DNA of 64,000 nucleotides from Margaritifera margaritifera (GCA_029931535.1 JAQPZY010001418.1:644501-708500), one strand, 5' to 3'; counted from the first letter of the stretch, positions 36,065-48,529 are shown. Program-made: numbers and translations. Notes: generated by a model not told the origin, from the sequence alone.

Positions 36065-36480
36065 TGATCTTGCACATTGCAGTAAGGAGTATAAGAAAGT
36101 GTTGAAACGCCAATTAAATTAGTTTCAAAAGTCGATCATTTATAAACTCAGAAGTCTTCGTATAGATGATCCAAGGTCACACTTGTCTCTTCTAAATAGA
36201 AGTGACAGTTGTAGCAAATCTGTTGCGCCTAATGCGGTCCCGGAAATCTTTATGAATATTTTTAAAATACAAACGCTTTAGTTAAGGAAGATGACATTGC
36301 AATTGCCTACCACTGTCTCTTAACAATGAACTAAAACTTCGTCTTACTAAAGATAAATTTTAAAAATCCATCAAAGTCCCTTAGGAACAGCAAAGCAACT
36401 TCAAGCACTCTGTTGATAAATTCATGACCGTTTTTGTTTAAATATCAAACATAGTGTTTGACAGTGGCATTATGGCTCAG

Positions 36481-36481
<1 letters not shown>

Positions 36482-36556
<75 letters not shown>
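36482..36556. repeat. (TAA)n trinucleotide microsatellite
   Basis: About 25 perfect TAA units. Confidence 0.97.
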
Positions 36557-36557
<1 letters not shown>

Positions 36558-36775
36558 GTTTTATATTGACAAGAGAATGAAATACATCATATGCAAATGT
36601 CATTAGATCAGTACATGTACATATTCGTCAAAAGCATTGACAGAAGCCAAAAAGCCATATAGATACCCTCTCCTAATGTGGCATGGTCTTAAGCTTGACA
36701 TATAAGGTGTTTTTGTTTGAAAAGAACATATCAATATAATACTTTTAAACTAATAATTATTAATGCCATAAATCA

Positions 36776-36800
36776 GAGAGAGAGAGAGAGAGAGAGAGAG
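36776..36800. repeat. (GA)n microsatellite
   Basis: About 12 GA units. Confidence 0.95.
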
Positions 36801-36944
36801 TCTCGGTATGATATAAATACTCTTACAAGATACGCTATTCTAATTATCAGTTGTCCAGGTAATATATTAGTCTACAATCATGAATCATTCTTTAACTAAA
36901 ACTTTTATAAACATATTTATAAAATGTGAGGCAACTGATTTTGA

Positions 36945-37066
36945 AATAAATTATTACACAGATTTACATATGTGTATAAATTATTACACAGATTTACACA
37001 TGTGTATAAATTATTACACAGATTTACATATGTGTATAAATTATTACACAGATTTACATATGTGTA
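36945..37066. repeat. 30-bp tandem repeat, 4 copies
   Basis: AAATTATTACACAGATTTAC followed by ATATGTGTAT, nearly identical in four copies. Confidence 0.93.
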
Positions 37067-37074
37067 TGTTGTGC

Positions 37075-37460
37075 AAGTGTTCAAATCTTTTGTTAGTGCA
37101 CAGCAAGTCTTAAAGATTTTAACTCTTTAAGACCTTTTCTTGAATATTTCGAAATAATGTCGCCCTCGACTTTTGTATAAATAAGACATTCAAAAAATAA
37201 GTGTTTTAATATTAACAGTTTCAACCCAAGTACCACAAGGGCATTCAGGGGAATTTAATAGATGACCACGAAATAAGTAATAATTTAAATTAATCTTTGA
37301 ATTTTGTAAGTGACAGTAAAATATTGAACATGTCTTCTCTCCATATGGGAATGTTTTATTTGGTGTATTCAAATCTTTTTGGAGAGATTTCTTGAAATTA
37401 TTAAATGAAGTACAATTTTAAACTTCGTCCCTCATATTATTTTCTAGCTTACTCGTAGGC
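37075..37460 (-). pseudogene. LINE ORF2 C-terminal fragment
   Basis: On the minus strand an open stretch around 37,190-37,372 reads SIFYCHLQNSKINLNYYLF followed by NSPECPCGTWVE. This is the CxCG..E knuckle that closes ORF2 of many LINEs after the reverse transcriptase. Upstream in the same sense, SFNNFKKSLQKDL (near 37,395) is the usual helix before that knuckle. Downstream, after a stop, MSYLYKSRG and LKELKSL correspond to the final residues. Stops and frame changes show decay. The adjacent 30-bp array lies beyond the 3' end and the 44-bp array starts just past the 5' side. The reverse transcriptase core is missing. Confidence 0.55.
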
Positions 37461-37524
37461 GGAATAAAAGACTATCTACACATGACTGAGTCCTTGGTTT
37501 AGAATAATTTAGAAATTGCATCTT

Positions 37525-39340
37525 GTATTTATAGGGATTACCTGAAGTATTATTACAAGCATTCACTTGTATTTATATGGATTACCTTGAGTATTATTAC
37601 AAGCATTCACTTGTATTAATAGGGATTACCCTGAGTATTATTACAAACATTCACTTGTATTAATAGGGATTACCTTGAGTATTATTACAAGGATTCACTA
37701 GTATTTATATGGATTACCTTGAGTATTATTACAAGCATTCACTTGTATTAATAGGGATTACCTTGAGTATTATTACAAGCATTCACTTGTATTAATAGGG
37801 ATTACCTTGAGTATTATTACAAACATTCACTTGTATTTATAGGGATTACCTTAAGTATTATTACAAGCATTCACTTGTATTAATAGGGATTACCTTGAGT
37901 ATTATTACAAGCATTCACTTGTATTTATATGGATTACCTTGAGTATTATTACAAGCATTTACTAGTATTTATATGGATTACCTTGAGTATTATTACAAGC
38001 ATTCACTTGTATTTATAGGGATTACCTTGAGTATTATTACAAGCATTCACTTGTATTTATAGGGATTACCTTGAGTATTATTACAAGCATTTACTAGTAT
38101 TTATATGGATTACCTTGAGTATTATTACAAGCATTCACTTGTATTTATATGGATTACCTTGAGTATTATTACAAGCATTCACTTGTATTTATATGGATTA
38201 CCTTGAGTATTATTACAAGCATTCACTTGTATTAATAGGGATTACCTTGAGTATTATTACAAGCATTCACTTGTATTAATAGGGATTACCTTGAGTATTA
38301 TTACAAGCATTCACTAGTATTTATATGGATTACCTTGAGTATTATTACAAGCATTCACTAGTATTTATATGGATTACCTTGAGTATTATTACAAGCATTC
38401 ACTTGTATTTATAGGGATTACCTTGAGTATTATTACAAGCATTTACTTGTATTTATAGGGATTACCTTGAGTATTATTACAAGCATTCACTTGTATTTAT
38501 TTGGATTACCTTGAGTATTATTACAAACATTCACTTGTATTTATTTGGATTACCTTGAGTATTATTACAAGCATTCACTGGTATTGATATGGATTACCTT
38601 GAGTATTATTACAAGCATTCACTTGTATTTATAGGGATTACCTTGAGTATTATTACAAGGATTCACTTGTATTTATAGAGATTACCTTGAGTATTATTAC
38701 AAGCATTCACTAGTATTTATAGGGATTACCTTGAGTATTACTACTAGCATTCACTTGTATTTTTTGTTGGATTACCTTGAGTATTATTACAAGCATTCAC
38801 TTGTATTCATTTGGATTACCTTGAGTATTATTTCTAGCATTCACTTGTATTTATAGGGATTACCTTGAGTATTATTACAAGCATTCACTTGTATTTATAG
38901 GGATTACCTTGAGTATAATTACAAGCATTCACTAGTATTTATAGGGATTACCTTGAGTATTACTACTAGCATTCACTTGTATTTTTTGTTGGATTACCTT
39001 GAGTATTATTACAAGCATTCACTTGTATTCATTTGGATTACCTTGAGTATTATTTCTCGCATTCACTTGTATTTATAGGGATTACCTTGAGTATTATTTC
39101 TAGCATTCACTTGTATTTATAGGGATTACTTTGAGTATTATTACAAGCATTCACTAGTATTTATAGGGATTACCTTGAGTATTACTACTAGCATTCACTT
39201 TTATTTTTTGTTGGATTACCTTGAGTATTATTACAAGCATTCACTTGTATTTATATGGATTACCTTGAGTATTATTACAAGCATTCACTTGTATTTATAG
39301 GGATTACCTTGAGTATTATTACTAGTATTTACTTCCTTCA
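37525..39340. repeat. 44-bp minisatellite, about 41 copies, with 222-bp higher-order repeat
   Basis: The unit is ATTACCTTGAGTATTATTAC then AAGCATTCACTTGTATTTAT and AGGG/ATGG, about 44 bp. Near the distal end a five-unit block recurs three times with a 222-bp period, marked by CTACTAGCATTCACTT then TTTTTTGTTGG at 38,741, 38,963 and 39,185. At 1.8 kb it is the longest tandem array in the window. Confidence 0.96.
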
Positions 39341-39704
39341 AGTATCTGAGTCATCCATCATTTAAAATTTTGTCTACGTTTTCCTAGTCATTCCCAACCA
39401 AGTTTGTTATACAAAACAATCATAAGTGTGCCTTGACGAAACCATGTTACATCTTTTGCTGCTTCAGATTCAACATTTTCTAAAAACACACCTTCAGCCC
39501 TTGTACAAAACACGTTAGCATGTTTAAGAATATGGTATATAAATTCAATATAGATTTCAATGAGACCATGTCGAAATAATACTTTAGTAACCTAACAACA
39601 CATAACCTTTCAGTAGCCTTTTGAAATATTTCATTTATATGATTCTCCCACAGACCATGGTGTTTATGTGAATTTATATTTTCTAAGTTTTCATCTAAAA
39701 TACA

Positions 39705-39870
39705 TAATTTTGGTATATTTACAAAACATAATGTTGGTATATTTACAAGACGTAATGTTTATATATTTACAATTCATAATGTTGGTATATTTACAAGACA
39801 TAATGTTGGTATATTTAAGAGACATAATGTTGGAATATTTAAGAGACATAATGTTGGTATATTTACAAGA
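39705..39870. repeat. 24-bp minisatellite, about 7 copies
   Basis: TTGGTATATTTACAAGACATAATG, with AAGAGACATAATG variants. Confidence 0.94.
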
Positions 39871-39944
39871 AAACAACATGGATTTTGTTTAAGAAGGGTT
39901 AAAGTTAGTGCGTCATTTGCTTGCTCAGGTGTAGATTCATGCAG

Positions 39945-40605
39945 AATCATCATTAAGCTGTTGTGATACGGTAATAAGATCATCATTAAGCTGTTGTGAC
40001 GCCGTAACATGATCATCGTTTAAGCTGTTGTGACGCGGTAATAATATCATCACTAAGCTGTTGTGATGGGGTAATAAGATCATCATCAAGCTGTTGTGAC
40101 GCGGTAACAAAATCATAATTAACTGTTGTGACGCTGTAACAATATCATCATCAAGCTGTTGTGACGCTGTAACAATATCATCAACAAGCTGTTTTGACGC
40201 GGTAACAAGATCATCATTAATATGTTTTGACGCGGTAACAAGACCATCATTAAGCTGTTGTAACGCGGTAATAAGGTTATCATCAAGCTGTTGTGACGCT
40301 GTAACAAGATCATCCTCAAGCTGTTGTGACGCTGTAACAAGATCATCATTAATATGTTGTGACGCTGTAACAAGATCATCATCAAGCTGTTGTGATGCTG
40401 TAACAAGATCATCATCAAGTTGTTGTGCCGCTGTAACAAGATCGTCATTAATATGTTGTGGCGCTGTAACAATGTCATCATTAAGCTGTTGTGACGCTGT
40501 AACAAGATCATCCTCAAGTTGTTGTGACGCTGTAACAAGATCATCATTAATATGTTGTGACGCTGTAACAAGATCATCAATAAGCTGTTGTGACAATGTA
40601 GCAAG
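39945..40605. repeat. 33-bp minisatellite, about 20 copies
   Basis: AAGATCATCATTAAGCTGTT then GTGACGCTGTAAC, 33 bp. Variants are ATTAATATG versus ATTAAGCTG and GACGCGG versus GACGCTG. The minus-strand frame of 219 codons encodes an 11-residue repeat (ASQQLDDDLVT). It is open only because 33 is divisible by 3, and I do not regard it as a gene. Confidence 0.95.
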
Positions 40606-40829
40606 TTAATTATCAGCAATAGCAAAACAGACATCAACAAGAAGTTTGATATTTGTGTGGCTCTGGTTTGTTTAGCTTTTGCATTGTAGAGATATTTTTC
40701 ATTCCAGATAGATAATCTTTCTTATCTCACTGATTGTAGACAAATAATGGCATTAATAATATGTAGATACAAATTTAAATATATCACAAGTTTCGGAAAC
40801 TTTATATGATGGTTTTGTACGGTCATGGA

Positions 40830-41200
40830 AAGATTAAATTTTAACAATGGATAAGTCTATCAATTGCAGAATGTTAAACATTAATTTGGTTTTGACAAAA
40901 TATTTGATTTTACTCCTACGAGACCTGGTAAAATATTTTTGTCGTTTTAGTTGTAATAAGTCATAATTTTCCCAATGATGTTTGTAGATTTTCAGTACGA
41001 TAGGTCAAAGAGTCTCTGTCCTCTCTGTGATAAACAAGAATTACACGATGAGTTTCTTTATATTTTGAACTGTATCAATTTCAAGACAGCAAGATCTAAA
41101 GGTTTACCTATACATCTACTCAGTAAACCAAGCACTGTTACTTTGAAACCCGTATGAGCTGCACAGATACTTCTGTACTAACTGGATTATCATAATTTTG
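40830..41200 (+). pseudogene. LINE ORF2 C-terminal fragment
   Basis: The open stretch at 40,975-41,157 reads SLCPLCDKQELHDEFLYIL then NCINFKTARS. This is the CxxC..(E)..DE.(H/L)..L.C....R knuckle found after the reverse transcriptase in several LINE clades (Jockey- or RTE-type and relatives). Upstream, PTRPGKIF (near 40,920) may be the preceding linker, separated by stops. Downstream, KPSTVTLKPV is followed by a stop and further frame-broken similarity to the usual tail. It is 5'-truncated and not the same sequence as the fragment at 37.1-37.5 kb. Confidence 0.55.
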
Positions 41201-41250
41201 TAAATCTCTAGTGTCTAACAACAATTGATGATATTGATGTTATCTTCCAC

Positions 41251-41387
<137 letters not shown>

Positions 41388-41559
41388 ATTGTATGCAGTT
41401 GTATGCATTTATTAATACTTATATAACCCATGTGAGGTCTTTAGTAAAATTTAAAAAAATTAAATTCTCACGTATTTTAAATGTCATAACAGTTTTGACC
41501 CCTATGTGCATAGCGAAGTGGATAATTCTTTTTTTCCACAGAGTGAATGGATGCCACGT

Positions 41560-41735
41560 TTCAATAATGAAATTTGGTGACCACCAACAGCTGAGAAGCT
41601 CAACGGCTTTACCCATGCCTTTTGGTGATGAGCAATATATCACAAACTCTAAGACTGAATCCATGCTATTTGGTGATCAGCCAAAACTCAGAATTTCTAA
41701 GACTGTATCCATCCCATTTGGTGATCAACAATTTA
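41560..41735. repeat. 48-bp tandem repeat, about 3.5 copies, in an open frame
   Basis: TTTGGTGA recurs at 41,573, 41,621, 41,669 and 41,717, exactly 48 bp apart. Copies are well diverged at the nucleotide level, but each encodes a 16-residue unit starting FGD(H/E/Q)Q with an SKT.S core in two of them. The frame stays open to 41,773. Divergence with frame preserved is slightly more suggestive of past coding than the other arrays. No family is recognised. Confidence 0.7.
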
Positions 41736-42363
41736 TTTTGGTGCGGTCATTCCCTATCTACAATGGTGGATGATAGGAAATATTTCCGTGGTAAAAATTA
41801 CAGAACCAACTATGTTGTCCACACAACATACCTGCCTGTTGTCTTCGTGAATGATCTCAAGGCGCTCTGTTTTAAAACTGGATATTTCTGTACACGTTTG
41901 GATGTATACGTGTATGGTCCAAATAAAAATTAAACATTTCCAATGAAAAGTAAACAAATTCATTATTGGTCATATTTCTGAGATACAAAAAAAGATCATG
42001 GTCGTTTGAAATAAGTTTTTTTTCCAGATTATTATTGCACAAAGTTTGAAACATGATTTCATAACGATGGATTGCATTCACTGAGACAAAAAAAGTCAAA
42101 TGTTTTAAAAATTAATTTAGCGCACTGTCTTAGAAACACAATTTTCGTCATATGTCAAACAATTTATTAGTCTCCATTTATATGTATGTCTTTTTCTATC
42201 CTCCAACTTAGGTACGCCTTAGATAATTTGACATTAGTGTTTTCAACGAAGTGTAGCACATTGTTTTCATTAATGTAAGACAGGATCTGTATACATGATC
42301 GATAGTATGAATGTTTGTTCAATTTTATGCGATATCACCTGCATTAATTCGGTAAATTAACAT

Positions 42364-43555
42364 CATGGCATACTTTGACTATAATAACTCTAGCAGGCAT
42401 ACTTTGACTATAATAACTCTAGCTGGCACACTTTGACTATAATAACTCTAGCTGGCATACTTTGACTATAATAACTCTAGCTGGCATACTTTGACTATAA
42501 TAACTCTAGCTGGCATACTTTGACTATAATAACTCTAGCTGGCATACTTTGACTATAATAACTCTAGCTGGCACACTTTGACTATAATAACTCTAGCTGG
42601 CACACTTTGACTATAATAACTCTAGCTGGCATACTTTGACTATAATAACTCTAGCAGGCATACTTTGACTATAACAACTCTAGCTGGCATACTTTGACTA
42701 TAATAACTCTAGCTGGCATACTTTGACTATAATAACTCTAGCAAGCATACTTTGACTATTATAACTCTAGCTGGCATACTTTGACTATAATAACTCTAGC
42801 AGGCATACTTTGACTATAACAACTCTAGCTGGCATACTTTGACTATAACAACTCTAGCTGGCATACTTTGACTATAATAACTCTAGCTGGCATACTTTGA
42901 CTATTATAACTCTAGCTGGCACACTTTGACTATAATAACTCTAGCAAGCATACTTTGACTATAATAACTCTAGCTGGCATACTTTGACTATAATAACTCT
43001 AGCTGGCATACTTTGACTATAATAACTCTAGCTGGCATACTTTGACTATAATAACTCTAGCTGGCACACTTTGACTATAATAACTCTAGCTGGCACACTT
43101 TGACTATAATAACTCTAGCTGGCATACTTTGACTATAATAACTCTAGCTGGCATACTTTGACTATAACAACTCTAGCTGGCATACTTTGACTATAATAAC
43201 TCTAGCTGGCATACTTTGACTATAATAACTCTAGCAAGCATACTTTGACTATTATAACTCTAGCTGGCATACTTTGACTATAATAACTCTAGCAGGCATA
43301 CTTTGACTATAACAACTCTAGCTGGCATACTTTGACTATAACAACTCTAGCTGGCATACTTTGACTATAACAACTCTAGCTGGCATACTTTGACTATTAT
43401 AACTCTAGCTGGCACACTTTGACTATAATAACTCTAGCAAGCATACTTTGACTATAATAACTCTAGCTGGCATACTTTGACTATAATAACTCTAGCTGGC
43501 ATACTTCGACTATAACAACTCTAGCTGGGATACTTTGACTATAATAACTCTAGTT
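42364..43555. repeat. 29-bp minisatellite, about 41 copies, with 493-bp segmental duplication
   Basis: The unit is ACTTTGACTATAATAACTCT then AGCTGGCAT, 29 bp. A distinctive variant series (AGCAAGCAT, then CTATTATAAC, then AGCAGGCAT, then CTATAACAAC) occurs at about 42,741 and again at about 43,234. The spacing of 493 bp equals exactly 17 units, so a 17-mer block was duplicated in one event. Confidence 0.96.
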
Positions 43556-43689
43556 CCTTGTCGGTGTACACAAAAAAGACACTTGAAAATCGGCGTTTTT
43601 TTATATGGGCAAAGAGAGCAAACACTAAAGAAGTCATTGGGACTTGTACATACTGTACTTAGATGTCTATTAACATACCAATTATTAAA

Positions 43690-43692
43690 ATA

Positions 43693-43750
<58 letters not shown>

Positions 43751-43800
43751 CGACGACGACGATGATGATGATGACGACGATGATGATAATGATGAACACA
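43690..43800. repeat. (GAT)n trinucleotide microsatellite
   Basis: About 25 GAT/ATG units interrupted by GAC codons; looser GATGAT runs continue to about 43,865. Confidence 0.92.
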
Positions 43801-43865
43801 AAGGAGAGGAAAACGATGATACGGAGATGATGATGATAACGATGATGATTACAATGAGGATGCTA

Positions 43866-44764
43866 ATAAAAATAGTTTCTCTTGTAATAAAAAGAGAATG
43901 CCGATCATTTGCACAAAAATCAAGAATTAATACTTGAATTTTTGTGCGTAAATTAGGCTATATCATGCAACATTTTAGAGTGGGGTGGGATGGGATTCGT
44001 TGAAGTGTCACTACATACCCGATATCATACAGGTTTCAAGTCACCTTTAAAAAGATCGCAGTAGAGAATAGCTTTAAATATCGAAACTCGTTCAAGAGAC
44101 GGGAATTTGCCTGTGATATTCGTGACTATGGATAATGTTCAGATAATTGAGTCTACGGAAAATGTGTCAGTAGGTCATGGATAACGGTATATAGTAGTAT
44201 ACGCGGATAAACCGTTAAATCATTATAAACTAGTTAACTGTGTGCCAAAAGCCATTCAGTGTCAACGTGATTGTAATTGGTACGTAACCTCGTGATATTC
44301 ATACACACTTTGACCTTTCAAATTATCAAAACACATACAAACATCGTCAGACTCCACACTGTAAAAATAATCGCACGTGCGCCGACGTTATTTACTAATT
44401 AAATCGATATGTAGAATTCCTGCCTGAATACAAGCTGTATGATTAAAATTCAACCCGCAGTATTTTTTGTTGTACACATTTTTCATTTTAAATATTCCGT
44501 GAAAACCGGCAATAATTGCAGGTTTGACACAAACTTTATATAACAAATATGCATGTAAAATCAAGGACTCCCAGGCTCCCCACTAATTACATCTTAATTG
44601 TTTATGGGTCTCTAAACATAATAATAATATTTTAAAGAAAACATCAAAACGAAAAACAAAGAAAACAACTCATTAGGCACATATTTCTCATTAGCAATTC
44701 TAGGTTTTCTCAGATGTTCATATTATCTTAAATAATATGTGTATATCATTTCTAACCTATCACG
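43866..44764. other. AT-rich region, nothing recognised
   Basis: No coding content or clear repeats on either strand. Confidence 0.5.
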
Positions 44765-44970
44765 TGGAAACATGTTTTTTTATTGGGGGGGGGGGGATAC
44801 GGCACATCATCACTTCGCAGGTCATATCGTGCATAGGCAAGAAGAGTAAAGTGCCTTGTAAGAAGGACACACCACAGTAGCTAAATTGGGCTGATTTGAT
44901 GGTGGGAATCGAATTCGCAACCATCTGGTCACGAGTCCAACGCTTTAAGCACTGAGACACGGTTTCTTCA
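44765..44970 (-). mobile_element. tRNA-derived SINE (copy A)
   Basis: On the minus strand the element starts near 44,965 with a pol III A-box-like CTCAGTGCTTAAAGCG and a B-box-like GGTTGCGAATTCGATTCCC. The central part contains AAGGCACTTTACTCTTCTTG. It ends in poly(C) (44,785-44,796 as G on the plus strand), then AATAAAAAAA. The copy at 60.9-61.1 kb shares head (GACTCGTGACCAGA), centre (GGTGTG(T/C)CC...AAGGCAC) and the poly(C)/A tail. SINEs are non-coding and move with LINE machinery. Confidence 0.85.
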
Positions 44971-45331
44971 AGCGCAACCAGGTATGCAATATCATTTGCT
45001 TCTCTTGTAGTTTGTCACGTACTATTTACTACTGTGTACTTTGTTACAAATATCATGGCTTGTTTTCAGTTTTGAATGTTTCTCATTTTTCTCTTTTGCA
45101 GTTTCATTTACAATGTTCGGGATACCTTTTGTACAAAATCTGTTTACGTTTTTATCAATTATTGAAGATATTTATATTCTCACCATGCTTTTCTCAGTTT
45201 CTGTCCCTACAAATGTCGTATTTCTTCTTCTTCTTCTACCACCACGACCACCATTACAACCAAGACGAGAATGCGGCCGAAGAAAAATGTTTATGTCAAC
45301 TTTGATTGTCAGTTTAGAGAAAAGAGAACAT

Positions 45332-45333
<2 letters not shown>

Positions 45334-45401
<68 letters not shown>

Positions 45402-45413
45402 AGAGAGAGAGAT
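45334..45413. repeat. (GA)n microsatellite
   Basis: About 38 GA units with one AATGA interruption. Confidence 0.96.
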
Positions 45414-45965
45414 TGAAACAGAGTTACATCCCTTGCATTAACGAGTGATTTTGGCATCAGCCTGACTATTGCGCAAATTATAATTATTTCTCAAGCGAAA
45501 CAAAAGCCAGGCAATACAACTGCTGTTCTCTTTGTTTTTATATTTATATAAGATAACAAGAACCTTAAGGGTTTCATTCTAGAGCCAAACGGCTGCGGAT
45601 ATTGATTCGTTATTTAGGAGAGGTCTAAGAATGTAGTTCGAATTACAAATCCAATTCACGCGGCTAGACGTATTTCACATGTTATATGATATTGAATCTA
45701 TTGAAGGTTGAAGTAACTCCCAGGTTTAATTTATCAAATGATAACTTTGGCCGTAAATGCTTCATCTAATTTGTAGCGAATTAATTGCGGCATTTCGATG
45801 GAAGTAGCTAGGGAGCCGACCGGAGAATAATCAACAACAACCTGAACGTAGAGGAAAGCACACACAATTTATCGTTTGCTATGAGAGGACGTTAAGGAAG
45901 TGACTTAAGGAATCGGAGGAAATTCTTAACAAAAATAAAATTCGAATCGCTGATGCGTCAAGACA

Positions 45966-46019
45966 ATGACGTGTATTAACTTCACCGTGGCATGGATTAC
46001 AGGACTTTTTCTAATTAAG
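45966..46019 (+). CDS. candidate first coding exon with signal-peptide-like sequence
   Basis: An ATG with A at -3 (ACAATGA) opens the 18-codon stretch MTCINFTVAWITGLFLIK. It is immediately followed by a GTAGGACT splice-donor candidate (AAG|GTAGGA) at 46,019/46,020. The peptide is hydrophobic and would suit a signal peptide. Upstream sequence (about 45,580-45,965) is less AT-rich and non-repetitive, as expected of a 5' UTR or promoter region; downstream becomes AT-rich and intron-like. No second exon is identified in the window, so the protein cannot be named. Short hydrophobic ORFs beside a GT are common by chance. Confidence 0.2.
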
Positions 46020-46353
46020 GTAGGACTGTTACATCTTAGACCTTCGTTGCATTAGATTATTAACCTGAAAAAAGCTAATCGATGCTGTATTGTATACTTC
46101 TATACATGTACGTAAACTTATATTCTGATTGTTCTTGATACAGGTATAAGATTCGCCTCGGTTGTAAACATTGAAAAACTGTCAGAAGCGAATTCCAAAT
46201 TGTTCACAAAGGTTCATGAAACTTACAATAATGAAAATATAATGCCAAGAAAGTCTATAAATTGACAATTGCATCTCGATCTTCTTTAAGAATTGTTGAT
46301 ATACAAAACTGGAAGAAATATAGAACAGTGTGAATTCATCTGTTGAAACATAG

Positions 46354-46354
<1 letters not shown>

Positions 46355-46428
<74 letters not shown>
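46355..46428. repeat. (CT)n microsatellite
   Basis: About 37 CT units. Confidence 0.97.
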
Positions 46429-46430
<2 letters not shown>

Positions 46431-46754
46431 GTTAGAACACATAAATAGAATAATAATGTTAGGACACATAAATAGAATGCATCATGTTCATGTGGTAGAC
46501 ATTTGTATATTTGTAACAGAATTTTTGTATAATTTATATAAATAGAGTTGGAGAAACACTAAAAGAATTTCCTGTTTAGATTGATTGATGTTGAAGATCT
46601 TTCACATGGCTTTGGACGGGATGGTACGAAATAACGTTCGCTAGGAAATACAAAACCTCTTGGAAATTCAATTACCATCCCCACTATCAGTACCAATCCC
46701 ACCTCCTGGAATTGATTTTAGATTTTTTTTAAATTGATGAGTGCTGCACATGTA

Positions 46755-46960
46755 CCATGCCCAGCTACGCGCTGGTTTGTGGTTTAGTGGGTTTAACGCC
46801 ATTTTTCAGCACATACTAGGCTATACATGGTGGCCAGTATATTTGGTGGAGGAAGGACCTAGGAAGACCCCGGGAAGAATCACCGACCCACGGGAAGCTA
46901 CTGGCAAGCTTTCGCACACGCCCACGTTGGTCTTGTTGATATTAATATTGACAAGGTATC
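46755..46960. repeat. dispersed repeat fragment
   Basis: Contains TGGTTTAGTGGGTTTAACGC then CATTTTTCAGCA, GTGGTGGAGGAAGGACCTAGG-type sequence and AATCACCGACCCACGGGAAG. A GTTTAACGCC.TTTTTCAGCA head followed by a GGTGGAGGAA...ACCGACC centre resembles a non-coding repeat I associate with molluscan genomes. It is GC-richer than its flanks. Family not assigned. Confidence 0.4.
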
Positions 46961-47577
46961 CCGTAATGGACTATACACTTACTACATTGATATTCAGTTT
47001 GCACATACATACTAGTAAAACCTGTCAATACTTATATCTTCAAGAGCACAAAAAGGGCGAAAAAGATAGATACAGAATGTAGTGCTGCTATACGAGATTT
47101 TGGAAAAATCAAACAAACTGGACAGTGTGGATAGCAACAGAAGATTGTGGTATTTCCGACTGGCACTCATTGTATACCTGACTTAGTAAAGTTAGCTGAC
47201 GAATTAACGTTTATTTTCAACAATTCAAACTGTTGCCTGAATGTTTTGACAATCCACAAAACCACGACTGGAGATACCGCGAAGACAAGAATAGAACCAT
47301 TATAAATGTGAGCATGTATTCCCAAACCTTTGACGAAAAGGTTCATAATTATAGATAATGATATTTATTATCGTAAGAAAAGAAATGCATATGAAGGATT
47401 GTAAAAGAAGTCATTATATTCACAATAACAAATAGTTTGTTTTAGGATTGTGATAGTAATGGATAAGTTTGCCGTATATTTATGAAGGTGAGGCAACGAT
47501 TTTTATGCCAAGATAGAAATGGATTAACAAATGAAAGTATTCCACGGCAAAGTATCAGATGATAGTAATTTATGTTT

Positions 47578-47897
47578 TAGGTGCACAGGTACAAAACTGA
47601 ACATCTGTTACACAGTTGAAGACACTGTTATAGCACTGTATGATAAACTGAATATATATTACACAGTTGAAGGCAGTGTTAAAACACTATATGATAAACT
47701 GAACTTATATTATACAGTTGCAGACACTGTTAAAACACTATATGAATAACTGAACTTCTATTACACAGTTGCAGACACTGTTCAAACACTATATGATAAA
47801 CTGAACTTCTATTACACAGTTGCAGACACTGCTAAAACACTATATGATAAACTGAACATCTATTACACAGTTGCAGACACTGTTAAAACACTATAAT
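47578..47897. repeat. 51-bp minisatellite, about 6 copies
   Basis: ATAAACTGAACATCTATTAC then ACAGTTGCAGACACTGTTAA and AACACTATATG, 51 bp (17 codons). Open in one frame for the first three units only, then interrupted by a deletion at 47,743. Confidence 0.94.
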
Positions 47898-47937
47898 ACT
47901 ATACATTAACTAATTCCAGGAGAACACGTTCACGACT

Positions 47938-48300
47938 CAGATGAAGACAATATTGAAAAGTTTTAAAAAATCTTTAAAAGTTTCAAAAGTGAACTTGGAC
48001 CATGCTGTTGTTGCTGATTGTATCGTTTTGTTGTCTAGTGACATGGTTATAAATATGGGTAGTATTGTTGAATATAGTAACAATTGAACGAAATCCAAAC
48101 ACTCGTTAAAGGTCGGATTTAACCCTACCATTAATGCCCTACCAAGGACGATAAACAAATACGTTACAAGACGACATGAAATTGTAGAGAACACATAAAG
48201 GAGACAAGTAAGTAAAAATGATGTAGAGAAGATGGACTGTGGTGATGACTGTCTTAATGTCAGATCTGGTAATGATGTGATCCAATTCTTAGACCTTTAG
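47938..48300 (+). pseudogene. decayed ORF of unknown family
   Basis: One plus frame from about 47,938 stays open apart from an internal TGA (about 48,087) and TAA (about 48,195), ending at a TAG (48,298-48,300). Composition is protein-like: KSFKKSLKVSKVNLDHAVVA, then SLKVGFNPTINALPRTINKY, then EKMDCGDDCLNVRSGND. It sits just before the Polinton-like block and could be part of it or of another element. No domain is recognised. Two stops in an otherwise continuous 120-codon frame are the evidence that it was once coding. Confidence 0.35.
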
Positions 48301-48529
48301 ATGCAACATTGCAATTTAGAAATATTAAACCAATATTAACCATGAAAAAAAGCATTTATATTGATATTAATTGTTGCAGGAGCTGATGTAGTTTACTTTG
48401 TGAAATAGTTTACTAATTCACCGACAGTGATTAGCTAAGCTAAGATTTGATCGTTCTATTAACGTGAGCTTATCGTAATTCTCTTTGATGTTGTGTCTTC
48501 ATGTTCGATCACAAATGACAACAAGAAAC

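Noticed and set aside
37525..39340. Possible CRISPR array (regular repeats)
   Set aside because: Units are directly adjacent with no unique spacers, and the genome is eukaryotic; the same holds for every other array here.
39937..40640. 219-codon minus-strand ORF with an 11-residue Asp/Gln-rich repeat
   Set aside because: Produced by the 33-bp minisatellite; a second frame on the same strand is also open, which argues against selection on protein.
44880..44965. tRNA gene
   Set aside because: A and B boxes are present but no cloverleaf can be closed, and the sequence continues into a SINE body and poly(C) tail shared with another copy.
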